Virus record (IMG/VR): IMGVR_UViG_3300011116_000181
Coordinates: 1 to 36,514 of that record
DNA: 36,514 bases
From: a virus
Reading direction: 5' to 3' (one strand)
This document shows, in pieces, positions 8,197 through 15,851 of the stretch (position 1 is its first letter; every line of letters begins with the position of its first letter). The position numbers were made by a program, and so were the translations under genes. The notes below the pieces were generated by a model that made no database searches, was not told where the DNA came from, and saw nothing but the letters and a program-made list of their open reading frames with translations.

Positions 8197-9216
8197 TTAA
8201 GCAATCAACACGCCTTGGAACTGGCTGCCCGAGCAGGTGAGGTTACCGGCCCAGCCAATCAGTTTAACAATGGCGTCTTGGTTGACGGCCTGACGCTCGC
8301 CACCGATCGGAACAAAGTTGCGATCTTTGTGGGGACGGAACATCAGGTACTTGGTGTTGAGGAACCACATATGGTTCGCGTTGCCAGCACCGCTGTTGTA
8401 CGTGGACGAGCCGATACCACCGTCCAGCACAACGTCGGAGGCCATGCCCGCGCCGTAGTACTTGAGGGAGGCAAAGCCCGCGCCCGCCATGCCCGAACCA
8501 GCGTCCGTAATGCGCTGGATGGCCTGCAACGACTGCAGATACAACCGATAGTAGTTGTTGTCTGCAACGATCAGGTCAGGCTTGTCGGTGCCACGAACGA
8601 GCTGCACGGCGAGAGCGTCCATGTAGCCTTGGATGTTGGTCGCCGAAACGGCAGCCAGACCATCGGTCAAGCCGCTGTACTTCTTCGACTGCCAGAACGT
8701 CCAAACTGCACGGTTGATACCGCCGTAGGTTCCCGTGGTCGGGTCATCCGGCACAGCAGCAGCAAGACCCGTGAGGTTCTTACCCGCGTTGCCGGTGCCG
8801 TCGCCGTACAGGTCACCGCTGATGCGGTTGGCAAGCTGCGCTTCAGCCACTTCCATGCGACCGTCAAGAAGGTCAATGATGGCCTCCTTGCCCGAGTTCT
8901 GGATCATTTCCAGACCCGAAATGGTCACAGCAGAAGCGTACTGCGTGATCGAGAACTGCGCCGAGCTGATCGGGCTGTTCTGTCCCACGTTCAGCACTTC
9001 ATAGCCGCTGTACGAGTTGGTGTTGTTCGTGGTCGGATCGGTGTACATGATTTCCTGCAAAATCACGTTACCGCCCGAGAACGTCTTGACGTTCCCACGA
9101 TCCTTAAGACGACGCAACAACGCATTGTTGTTGGTCACGTTATCAGCAAGCTCACCGCTACGGCTCTGGATCGTAGTAGCGATGATGTCGCTGATACTTG
9201 AGTTGGCAAATGCCAT
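8197..9216 (-). CDS. Major capsid protein (HK97-fold type)
   Basis: This 339-residue protein follows the scaffold and has the features of a P22-like or T7-like major capsid protein. The N-terminal arm (MAFANSSISDIIATTIQSR) leads into an E-loop-like region (VKTFSGGNVILQEIMY) and a spine-helix-like segment (GKEAIIDLLDGRMEVAEAQ, then ANRISGDLYGDGTG). The later domain contains KPDLIVADNNYYRLYLQSL, and the C-terminus carries KYLMFRPHKDRNFVPIG. A good GGAG ribosome site precedes the ATG. It should form the icosahedral shell. This is the firmest of the head assignments. Confidence 0.85.
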   Translation of the reverse strand: MAFANSSISDIIATTIQSRSGELADNVTNNNALLRRLKDRGNVKTFSGGNVILQEIMYTDPTTNNTNSYSGYEVLNVGQNSPISSAQFSITQYASAVTISGLEMIQNSGKEAIIDLLDGRMEVAEAQLANRISGDLYGDGTGNAGKNLTGLAAAVPDDPTTGTYGGINRAVWTFWQSKKYSGLTDGLAAVSATNIQGYMDALAVQLVRGTDKPDLIVADNNYYRLYLQSLQAIQRITDAGSGMAGAGFASLKYYGAGMASDVVLDGGIGSSTYNSGAGNANHMWFLNTKYLMFRPHKDRNFVPIGGERQAVNQDAIVKLIGWAGNLTCSGSQFQGVLIA

Positions 9217-9240
9217 TTAAATTACTCCTATATCAGTTGG

Positions 9241-10224
9241 TTACAACCGAGCATTAGTTTCCTCGAACGCCTGTTCAAGTAATGCCCGACGGTCATTCGC
9301 TTTGGGAGCCGTGTTAGCGCCGGGTGTGGCACTTCTGACACTCACAGCAGCGGCCCGAGCAGCTTTCGCCGCCCGGTTTTTCTCTGCGGCAATTTGAGCG
9401 TTCTGCTGTGCCTGTTGGGCTGACAGAACCCTTTCCCGCAAATCTCTGTTGCCATAAACCGCTCTATCATAAGCATCTTCCAATGTCTCGGCTACGCCGC
9501 TTTGGAGGAGCTTGATCATTTCCGGTCTGGCTTCTTCAAAAAACTCGGCCTTTTGGGCAAAGCTATCAATTTCGTTGGCAAGAACCGCTTGTTCTGCGGC
9601 TTCCTGCTGTTGTTTCCATGTCATAACCTCGCCACGCACGTTGGCAAGCTCATTTTTAAGCGCAAATACGGTCGGATCGACCATTTGCTGCTGACCCTGC
9701 GGCATACCTTGGAGGTTAACGCCGTATTCGTTCGCCAACTGCATGAAATACTGCAATCGGGTCTGCGGATCAGAGGTACGCAACGTGTGGTCGGCCTTCA
9801 GCAACGCCGAAATGGCCTGTTCTGGCTTCATTCCGAGGCCGTTTAGCGTTGTCATGTAGGGGTTAATGACCTCCTGCATGGAATCGGCAAATTGCTTGGC
9901 TTGGAGCAACGGTTCCACGCCCCGGCGCATCTGTTCTTCGCGCTGGTAGGCGTATTCCTGCAACCGAGGGTCGGCTTTTTGCCAAACTTCGTGGTAATCC
10001 TTCTTCCACGACAGCGGAGGGCGCTTCCAAACGGGTTCCTCAACGGGTTCCGGTGCGGGGGCTTCTTCCTGTACGGTGGTTTTGGCGAATCGACCCGCTT
10101 CGTCACGGCCAGCGGGGGCGTTTGTCTCGGCTTCTTCAAACTGCTGCGCTAGTAATTCCTTGCGGTCTAGCGTTTCGGTCGCCTCTGTGGAGGCTTGGTC
10201 AACGGTTCTCTCGTCCATCATCAT
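9241..10224 (-). CDS. Capsid scaffold protein
   Basis: This protein of about 327 residues is acidic, Glu/Gln/Ala-rich and strongly helical, located just before the capsid gene. The N-terminal 70 residues look disordered (EEAPAPEPVEEPVWKRPP). A helical core follows with SWKKDYHEVWQKADPRLQ, and a basic Ala-rich C-terminus (AAEKNRAAKAARAAA) could contact capsid subunits. Three ATG codons lie in tandem at 10224, 10221 and 10218. The AGGAG spacing (3, 6 or 9 bases) suggests the second or third is used. Scaffolds guide procapsid assembly and then leave. Confidence 0.78.
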   Translation of the reverse strand: MMMDERTVDQASTEATETLDRKELLAQQFEEAETNAPAGRDEAGRFAKTTVQEEAPAPEPVEEPVWKRPPLSWKKDYHEVWQKADPRLQEYAYQREEQMRRGVEPLLQAKQFADSMQEVINPYMTTLNGLGMKPEQAISALLKADHTLRTSDPQTRLQYFMQLANEYGVNLQGMPQGQQQMVDPTVFALKNELANVRGEVMTWKQQQEAAEQAVLANEIDSFAQKAEFFEEARPEMIKLLQSGVAETLEDAYDRAVYGNRDLRERVLSAQQAQQNAQIAAEKNRAAKAARAAAVSVRSATPGANTAPKANDRRALLEQAFEETNARL

Positions 10225-10568
10225 CCTCTCCTGTGGGGATTGGTAAAGTTGGCGTGTTGGCGCAGTTCGCGCAGCAAACGATCAGCTTGATCGTTGGTCA
10301 GTCGGTTATTGACCTCCCATTTCAGGCGTTCCAACCGCGAGGTGTCGGGTTTTTCACGCCGGATATGCTTGGAAGGATCTTCGTTACCGACCTCAATGCA
10401 GTTGTTCGCCTTGAGGTGGCGTCGATGCTCCGAGCGAGACGTAACCATCTGGCCGTCAATCATGGATTTGTACGGCGTAATGTCAGGGACGACGTAGTGG
10501 TAACGCCCCTTTTCGTCCTTTTTGCGCTCTACAAACTCACCGTCAACAAGAATGTACGTTCGTTTCAT
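10221..10568 (-). CDS. Conserved-looking small head-region protein
   Basis: This 115-residue basic protein has a beta start (MKRTYILVDGEFVERKKD), a central DITPYKSMIDGQMVTSRSEHRRHLKANN and a helical basic end. I do not recognise a named family, but a short protein with this ITPY...SRSEHRRHLK core is often found beside scaffold genes of short-tailed phages. Its stop overlaps the scaffold start region. Its start overlaps the end of the upstream gene (ATGA-type junction), so the genes are translationally coupled. Function is unknown. Confidence 0.65.
   Translation of the reverse strand: MKRTYILVDGEFVERKKDEKGRYHYVVPDITPYKSMIDGQMVTSRSEHRRHLKANNCIEVGNEDPSKHIRREKPDTSRLERLKWEVNNRLTNDQADRLLRELRQHANFTNPHRRG
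10227..10243 (-). repeat. 17-base leader repeat with Shine-Dalgarno core, copy 2
   Basis: Identical to 6088-6104 (minus strand CCAATCCCCACAGGAGA). It supplies the ribosome site of the scaffold gene and also codes the last residues (NPHRRG region) of the upstream 115-residue protein. Confidence 0.6.
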
Positions 10569-10954
10569 ATAAGCAACAATACTTCTTCATCGTCCATTTC
10601 TTCAAGTTCCCGATACAGCGCCTCAACCCGAGCCACATCCGCAAGAAGGGCGTCAAAGTCGATGGCGTTTACCGGGGGGATCTCAAACTTGGCCTGTTCC
10701 TCTACGAACGGAGCAACGATCTCGGCCACCACACGCGGGCGGCCTTCAACCAGCTCCTCGTAGATGGCGATAACTTCCTTGCGCCGTGCCTCACGCCGCT
10801 TGGAGTCCTCGTCGTATCGCGGCTCCTTGACCTTTTTGTGCGTGTTCTTGCCGCCGTCGTGCATATCCATGACGACGATGGGCGGCGGCGGCGGTGGTGC
10901 CGTGACCTCGGCAACCGCAAACGGCAAAACGCAAAATGGTGCGACAGCAAACAT
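10565..10954 (-). CDS. Hypothetical protein with hydrophobic Pro-rich N-terminus
   Basis: This 129-residue protein has residues 1-17 hydrophobic (MFAVAPFCVLPFAVAEV), followed by a run of seven prolines. A charged basic stretch (GGKNTHKKVKEPRYDEDSKR) comes next, and then an acidic helical C-terminus (ALYRELEEMDDEEVLLLI). The start could instead be the ATG near residue 29. The first start is favoured because TAATG couples it to the upstream gene. The hydrophobic start could be a signal or membrane anchor, which would be odd in a head-region gene. No family is recognised. Confidence 0.55.
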   Translation of the reverse strand: MFAVAPFCVLPFAVAEVTAPPPPPPIVVMDMHDGGKNTHKKVKEPRYDEDSKRREARRKEVIAIYEELVEGRPRVVAEIVAPFVEEQAKFEIPPVNAIDFDALLADVARVEALYRELEEMDDEEVLLLI

Positions 10955-11256
10955 TAGAGGGTGCTAACCGCCGACATGGCTGACATGGTGGATACGGTTG
11001 CAATCGGCTCAATGACGGACAGCTCGGAGTCGGTTACCAGAAACACACACTCCACCCAATCCCGTGCGTCATGGTTCCAATTCCATTGGAAGCCGGGACG
11101 ATCCTCTGGCTTCGGCTCACGCACGACCCACTCGCCGTTGAGCCACGCAACTTGCTTACCCTCCGGTGCCTCGGGCTTTGCCGGAACCTCGTACCAACCC
11201 TTGTTGTTGTCGATCTGCTCGACGGGGTAGTGGCCTTTGAAACTATAGAGTGTCAT
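10954..11256 (-). CDS. Small hypothetical protein downstream of adhesin gene
   Basis: This 100-residue protein is Trp-rich in its middle (GWYEVP, AWLNGEWVVREPKPEDRPGF, QWNWNHDARDWVE). It ends with a Ser/Thr/Met-rich low-complexity tail (SVIEPIATVSTMSAMSAVSTL). The position just after a large fibre gene and the short Trp/Pro-rich body recall tail fibre assembly proteins. The similarity is only suggestive. The ATG at 11256 follows the adhesin stop by 8 bases. Confidence 0.55.
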   Translation of the reverse strand: MTLYSFKGHYPVEQIDNNKGWYEVPAKPEAPEGKQVAWLNGEWVVREPKPEDRPGFQWNWNHDARDWVECVFLVTDSELSVIEPIATVSTMSAMSAVSTL

Positions 11257-11264
11257 GGGTTATC

Positions 11265-13256
11265 TCACAGAAGCGGGAATGCCACAGTCGGGGGCGTAAA
11301 GTTAGCGGTATAGCGGGCGACGCCTTTGGTGATGCGGAGGTCGTTAATAAACCCGTTTAAATCGTTTGTAACAGTATGAGTCCTGCCAACTTGCAATCCA
11401 GTGTTAGTCGTATCTACTGCGCTTGAGACAGTATGATTTGCCCCAACTTGAGTACCGTCCACAAACGACCGTAGAGTTGTCCCAGATTTTGTCCAAGCGA
11501 TGTGATACCAAACGCCCGTGCTTAACGAAGCAGAGTTAGAGATAACGGTTGACGCGCCGCCCGTGCCGTAAGAAAACACAACTGTCGTTGTATCGAGGCG
11601 AACAACCCATCCATTATTTGTCGTAAAACTGCTAACAAGGCCGACGTTGGACTGCGAAGCAGCCAACCTTACCCACATCTCAACGGTGAAGTCGCCACTC
11701 ATTAAACGGCAAAGCGGATTTGCGGGGCTAGTTAAGTAATCCCCCGTCCCATCAAACGCTATCGACGAGCCGCCGAACTTGCTTTGCGTCGTGCTGATCT
11801 GCGCGTTGCCGACCGTCTCCAGATCGTTCTTGGACGTAGCGTCGTAGATGCCTGCGTTGGTGAAGTTGAGCAGCATATTGGTGCCGCTAATAGCCGTAGC
11901 AGGAGCAGTCGGAGGGGTGGCGCTTTCCGCAGAGCCAGCCACCAATCTAAAGTCAGCCATATATCCGGCATAAGGCCACGTAGTGCCTTGCTGTGCGCCG
12001 ATATAAACGACCTTGGTTGCAGAGCCGACCGTGCCGGTCAGCGTATAAGAGCGGAACGATGTTCCATTGACGTAACCAGTCAGCGTATTGCCGGTGCGAC
12101 TAATAGACAGAAACTGCCATTGATTTAGTTTGATAACGCCAGCGGCGCTAAACGTGCTGTCCGTTGTGGTCAAGAAACGAATTGCGCCCGTGTTGTCGTA
12201 TTGAATAAGCCATTCGTCGCTGGTTCCAGTATTCCAAGAACCAGCCAAGACATAATAGGCCGCTGCAAATGATGTGGGATAAATCCACATGGAAATCGTA
12301 AAGTTCCCAGTCGGCGCAAACTGTCCTGTTGATGGGCCATTGAGGTAATCCCCACTCCCATCGAAATACCCGCTGCCGCCATTCGTCGCCGCACTCCACG
12401 CTGCCGTGGGGTTGAACGGAGAGAAAGCCTGCACCGATACGTCACCGTTGCGGGTGATCGTAAAGTTGTTGGTGCTGTTGTCGATGAAGCGGTTGCTCTG
12501 ACAGGTCAGCAACGAGGTGCCGCTGATGGCTGTGAGCGGGGCGGTTGGAACCGTAAAACTTGCTTGCGTAGGATCGTAAACAGACGAACCAACCACGAGC
12601 CTCGTATTGCTCAAATAGCCAGTCACATATTCCGAGTTGTCGCCATTGCGACCCACATTCACCGTGCTTGAACTATTTACAATGCTGGCGGTAAAACTGG
12701 CGTTTGTTGAAACCCGCGTACCGTTTACATATGCACTCAAGGTGTTTCCGCTACGAACAAACGCAATATGGTTCCACGCGTTATTAAGAACCGTAGCCGA
12801 CGCATTAATGGCATTGGTTGTAGTGCTTCCGTTAGTTGAGTAATACATCAGCAACGCATTGCTGCGGTACTGAAATATCCAACCGTAAGAGCCAGCGCTC
12901 CATTGCCCAAGAATAGATTCAGAAGCGCCCGTTCCCGCGTTTACTGGGTATACCCAAGACTCCATGCAAAAGTCAGACGTTCCAAGCGTAAACGCCGCCG
13001 CATCAGGGACGCTTAAATAGTCGCCCGTACCGTCAAAATACGCACCCCACCCCGTCTGCGAGAATGGCGAGAACGTACCCTGCGTCGTGTTGCCGTTGCG
13101 GGTGATGGTGAAGTTGTTGGTGCTGCTATCAAGGAACGTGTTGTTCTGTGCGCCGTTCGTCCCGTTACCGGGCAGCAGCAGCGTGGTGTACTCAAAGTTC
13201 GGGTCTGATGCGACCTGCGGACGGCCACTCAGCAGCAATTGCATGATGCCCGACAT
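11265..13256 (-). CDS. Adhesin/fibre with three LamG (concanavalin-like) repeats
   Basis: This 663-residue protein consists mainly of three LamG_3-type lectin-like units. Each has a signature near FDGTGDYL or YFDGSGDYL, then an MESWVYP, ISMWIYP or VEMWVRL strand, then GNTLSAYVNGT-like and ADFRLV or NDLRIT strands. Units one and two are also preceded by a near-identical STNNFTITRNG segment, so internal DNA repeats exist around 12447-12500 and 13091-13145. Such domains bind glycans. As a virion fibre this protein likely recognises host surface sugar. It lies between tail fibre genes and the head genes, an unusual place. Confidence 0.8.
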   Translation of the reverse strand: MSGIMQLLLSGRPQVASDPNFEYTTLLLPGNGTNGAQNNTFLDSSTNNFTITRNGNTTQGTFSPFSQTGWGAYFDGTGDYLSVPDAAAFTLGTSDFCMESWVYPVNAGTGASESILGQWSAGSYGWIFQYRSNALLMYYSTNGSTTTNAINASATVLNNAWNHIAFVRSGNTLSAYVNGTRVSTNASFTASIVNSSSTVNVGRNGDNSEYVTGYLSNTRLVVGSSVYDPTQASFTVPTAPLTAISGTSLLTCQSNRFIDNSTNNFTITRNGDVSVQAFSPFNPTAAWSAATNGGSGYFDGSGDYLNGPSTGQFAPTGNFTISMWIYPTSFAAAYYVLAGSWNTGTSDEWLIQYDNTGAIRFLTTTDSTFSAAGVIKLNQWQFLSISRTGNTLTGYVNGTSFRSYTLTGTVGSATKVVYIGAQQGTTWPYAGYMADFRLVAGSAESATPPTAPATAISGTNMLLNFTNAGIYDATSKNDLETVGNAQISTTQSKFGGSSIAFDGTGDYLTSPANPLCRLMSGDFTVEMWVRLAASQSNVGLVSSFTTNNGWVVRLDTTTVVFSYGTGGASTVISNSASLSTGVWYHIAWTKSGTTLRSFVDGTQVGANHTVSSAVDTTNTGLQVGRTHTVTNDLNGFINDLRITKGVARYTANFTPPTVAFPLL

Positions 13257-13259
13257 CGT

Positions 13260-14135
13260 TTAACTCACGTTGCCGGAAATCACGCAGACCGTACCAGAGA
13301 GGAACAGAATCGTTGCCACACCTCGCGTTGCCAGAGTCACACTCGCCTTGTCCACATCCGTACCAGCGATGTACGCGGTCGTAATGGTGCAGGTAATAGT
13401 CACGTTGCCCGAGGTGTTGTTAAACACCGACACCACATCGCCTGCTGCAAACGTAGCGTCAGGGATCGTCACAGACCCGCCTGACCCGACGTTAATGAAC
13501 TCGCCCACATCGCCTGTGACTAGCGTGTAGCTCGTCGTCTTGGCCGAGCCTGACTGTGGGATGTTCCGATAACCAATCGGGTTAGTGCCATCAACCGTAC
13601 AGTTGGACAGGTTGCCCGAGGTCGGCGTACCCAACACAGGGGTCGTCAGCGACGGGCTAGTGGATAGCACCACGCTACCCGTACCTGTGGAGGTCGTGAC
13701 GCCCGTACCGCCGTTAGCAACCGGCAGCGTTCCGCTAACTTGCGTGGCAAGGTTGACGTTACCAACGGTTTGCTTAAGCGACCCCGTGCTGTCAAACGTG
13801 CCGTCTGTCGTCCACGTATCGCCAACCTGCAACGTAACCTTGGCGATGGTTCGCAGGGTGCTGTTGTTGTTGTACGAGACGGTGACCGTTACCGCTGCGG
13901 TATCGCGGTTCTGGATCGTGATGGTTTTGATTGCACGGCGGGTGGACGATGCCGGGGCAGCTACCAGCGTGACGCTGCTGGTGCCGTTTAGCGCACCGTC
14001 AGTAGCGCCCTCGGTAAAAGCCGAACCGGTGTTATCTGCCCACGCAGCCGTAAAGTCTGGGTTGGTCGTTGCCGCCGACCCAGACATGGTGCAGACGATG
14101 GATTTGGTAGTTGCGTCGAGTACAAGTAATGCCAT
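13260..14135 (-). CDS. Tail fibre protein with NGGTG repeat
   Basis: This 291-residue protein is very rich in Thr, Ser, Gly and Val. It contains the fibre signature SGTLPVANGGTGVTTSTGTG and a later run LTTPVLGTPTSGNLSNCT. The C-terminal domain with GDVGEFINVGSGGSVTIPD and FAAGDVVSVFNNTSGNVTI is a common phage fibre tip. It starts with ATG preceded by AGGAC and follows the 567-residue fibre closely, so the fibres form one block. It probably assembles as a trimeric fibre that contacts the host. Confidence 0.75.
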   Translation of the reverse strand: MALLVLDATTKSIVCTMSGSAATTNPDFTAAWADNTGSAFTEGATDGALNGTSSVTLVAAPASSTRRAIKTITIQNRDTAAVTVTVSYNNNSTLRTIAKVTLQVGDTWTTDGTFDSTGSLKQTVGNVNLATQVSGTLPVANGGTGVTTSTGTGSVVLSTSPSLTTPVLGTPTSGNLSNCTVDGTNPIGYRNIPQSGSAKTTSYTLVTGDVGEFINVGSGGSVTIPDATFAAGDVVSVFNNTSGNVTITCTITTAYIAGTDVDKASVTLATRGVATILFLSGTVCVISGNVS

Positions 14136-14144
14136 GGTGATGTC

Positions 14145-15848
14145 CTACGAGATAAACCACGCATAGGCTTCACCACCGCCGCCACCTGTGGCTGCAATCG
14201 TGATGCTTCCAGCGCCATTTGTAACAGAGATGCCGCTGCCTGCGGTCAAGGATGCAAGGGTATAGCCAGTACCGTTCCCAATCAAAAGCTGGCCGTTTGT
14301 CGGTGCGCTGGTTGACCCGGTGCCGCCTAAATTGACCGCTACCGGAGCCGTCAGCGAGAACGTCGTATTGGTCAGCGTTAGGCCGGTGCCAGCAGAGTAA
14401 ATCTGCGTGGCCGATACCTGCACAAAGTTGATGGCCGTGGTGCCAAAGGTAATCGTGCCTTGGGTGTTACAGACGTAAGTTTCGCCTGCGCCCGTGTTGC
14501 CCGAGGTAACAAAGAACGCATCGCCTTCGCCAAGGCCGTTTGGGCTTTTGAGGGCGTACGTGTCGGCGTCTGTAGCACGGGTCAGAACCCACGGCGTTGA
14601 GCCGTTACCGACCGTTGTAACCGTGTATACGCCGTTTTCGTACGCGTTGGTCTGGCTATAGACGAGGATGCGGTCACCGGGTGCGGCAGTCGGGCCGTCT
14701 GGGGCAAACGCGGCCAGCGTTCCTGCATTAGTGAGCGTAGCGCCTACGCCTGACGCACCGTTGTTGTACGTCGCGTTGAGGTTGCCCGTCGTGTTGGGAA
14801 CCTCGTACTTGACCGGGGCGTGGTACGTGATGCCGCTGGCTACGAGGGCGTCAACGTACTGCTTGGTAGCCGCATCGCTGTTAGCGGTCGGTGAGGCCAG
14901 ATTGGTGATCTTGGCCGACGACACATCCACCGAGCCTGTCCCGTTGGGGTCAAGGACGATGTTGCCGTTAGTGTTCGTTGAGGCAATCGTGTTGCCGTTG
15001 AGGTTGAGGTTATTAACGTCAACTGCGGTAAAGGTGCCTGCTGCTGGGGTTGAGCCGCCAATGACGGTGTTGTTGATTGTGCCAGCAAGGATGTTGGCTG
15101 AGGTAATAGACGCTGATGCAGCAACCAGATTGGTCGCCGTAACGTCCGTCACAATCGCCACAGCACCCGTCAAAGAACCAATGGACGCACCAGAGGCCGT
15201 GACGTTGGTGAACGTACCGGCAGCCGCCGTAGATGCGCCAATCGTCGTGCCGTTAATCGACCCGCCTGTGATCGCTACGTTGTTAGCGTTTTGGGTCGCC
15301 ATTGACCCAAGGCCAGTGATGTCGCCTGCGGGGATGGTGGCAACGGCAGTAAAGGCGGACGTTCCTGACGCTTTAACGTATCCCGTTAAGGAGTTGGCAC
15401 CTGTACCGCCGTTGCCGACCGGAAGTGTACCCGTTACACCCGTAGTGAGCGGCAAACCCGTTGCATTGGTCAGCACACCAGCGATCGGGGTGCCGAGGTC
15501 GGCGTTGGAAAGCGTCTTGTTTGAGAGCGTCTGTGCGGTATCTAACGTAACCGCCTTTTCGGCTGGATACGCTACGAATACGTCCTTGCTGCCTGCCGCA
15601 AACGGGACTTTGCTGCCGCCGCTGCTAGACGCCAGCACCGTGTCACGGGTCAGCGTTCCCGTGTTGTAAGTGCCGATACCGACTTCCCACTCGCCAGTCG
15701 CGCTATCTACCGCTGTGTAATAGGTTTCGTTGCCGTTACCAATCACCGAGAACGGCACAAACCCGGTGGACGTACCGCCGAGCGCAAACGTGCCGATTCC
15801 GACCGTTGATGTCGTCTCTTTGACGCGATCCTGTAATACAAACGCCAC
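14145..15848 (-). CDS. Tail fibre protein
   Basis: This 567-residue fibre starts with GTG just after the portal stop. The N-terminal domain (MAFVLQDRVKETTSTVGIG, then FALGGTSTGFVPFSVIG and TRDTVLASSSGGSKVPFAAG) matches a widespread virion-attachment domain of phage fibres. The middle repeats segments such as LSNKTLSNADLGTPIAG, TGTLPVGNGGTGANSLTGY and AAAGTFTNVTASG. A central DAATKQYVDALVASGITYH is a usual fibre linker. The protein ends in a Gly-rich strand and AYAWFIS. It is a structural host-contact protein of the virion. Confidence 0.82.
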   Translation of the reverse strand: MAFVLQDRVKETTSTVGIGTFALGGTSTGFVPFSVIGNGNETYYTAVDSATGEWEVGIGTYNTGTLTRDTVLASSSGGSKVPFAAGSKDVFVAYPAEKAVTLDTAQTLSNKTLSNADLGTPIAGVLTNATGLPLTTGVTGTLPVGNGGTGANSLTGYVKASGTSAFTAVATIPAGDITGLGSMATQNANNVAITGGSINGTTIGASTAAAGTFTNVTASGASIGSLTGAVAIVTDVTATNLVAASASITSANILAGTINNTVIGGSTPAAGTFTAVDVNNLNLNGNTIASTNTNGNIVLDPNGTGSVDVSSAKITNLASPTANSDAATKQYVDALVASGITYHAPVKYEVPNTTGNLNATYNNGASGVGATLTNAGTLAAFAPDGPTAAPGDRILVYSQTNAYENGVYTVTTVGNGSTPWVLTRATDADTYALKSPNGLGEGDAFFVTSGNTGAGETYVCNTQGTITFGTTAINFVQVSATQIYSAGTGLTLTNTTFSLTAPVAVNLGGTGSTSAPTNGQLLIGNGTGYTLASLTAGSGISVTNGAGSITIAATGGGGGEAYAWFIS

Positions 15849-15851
15849 GGC

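Noticed and set aside
8158-9201. Long plus-strand open frame opposite the capsid gene
   Set aside because: It mirrors the capsid gene almost exactly and has shadow-like composition; high GC at third positions keeps the opposite frame open.
14668-15669. Plus-strand frame opposite the 567-residue fibre
   Set aside because: Repetitive Val/Pro/Ala content reflects the reverse of the fibre repeats; no start signals.
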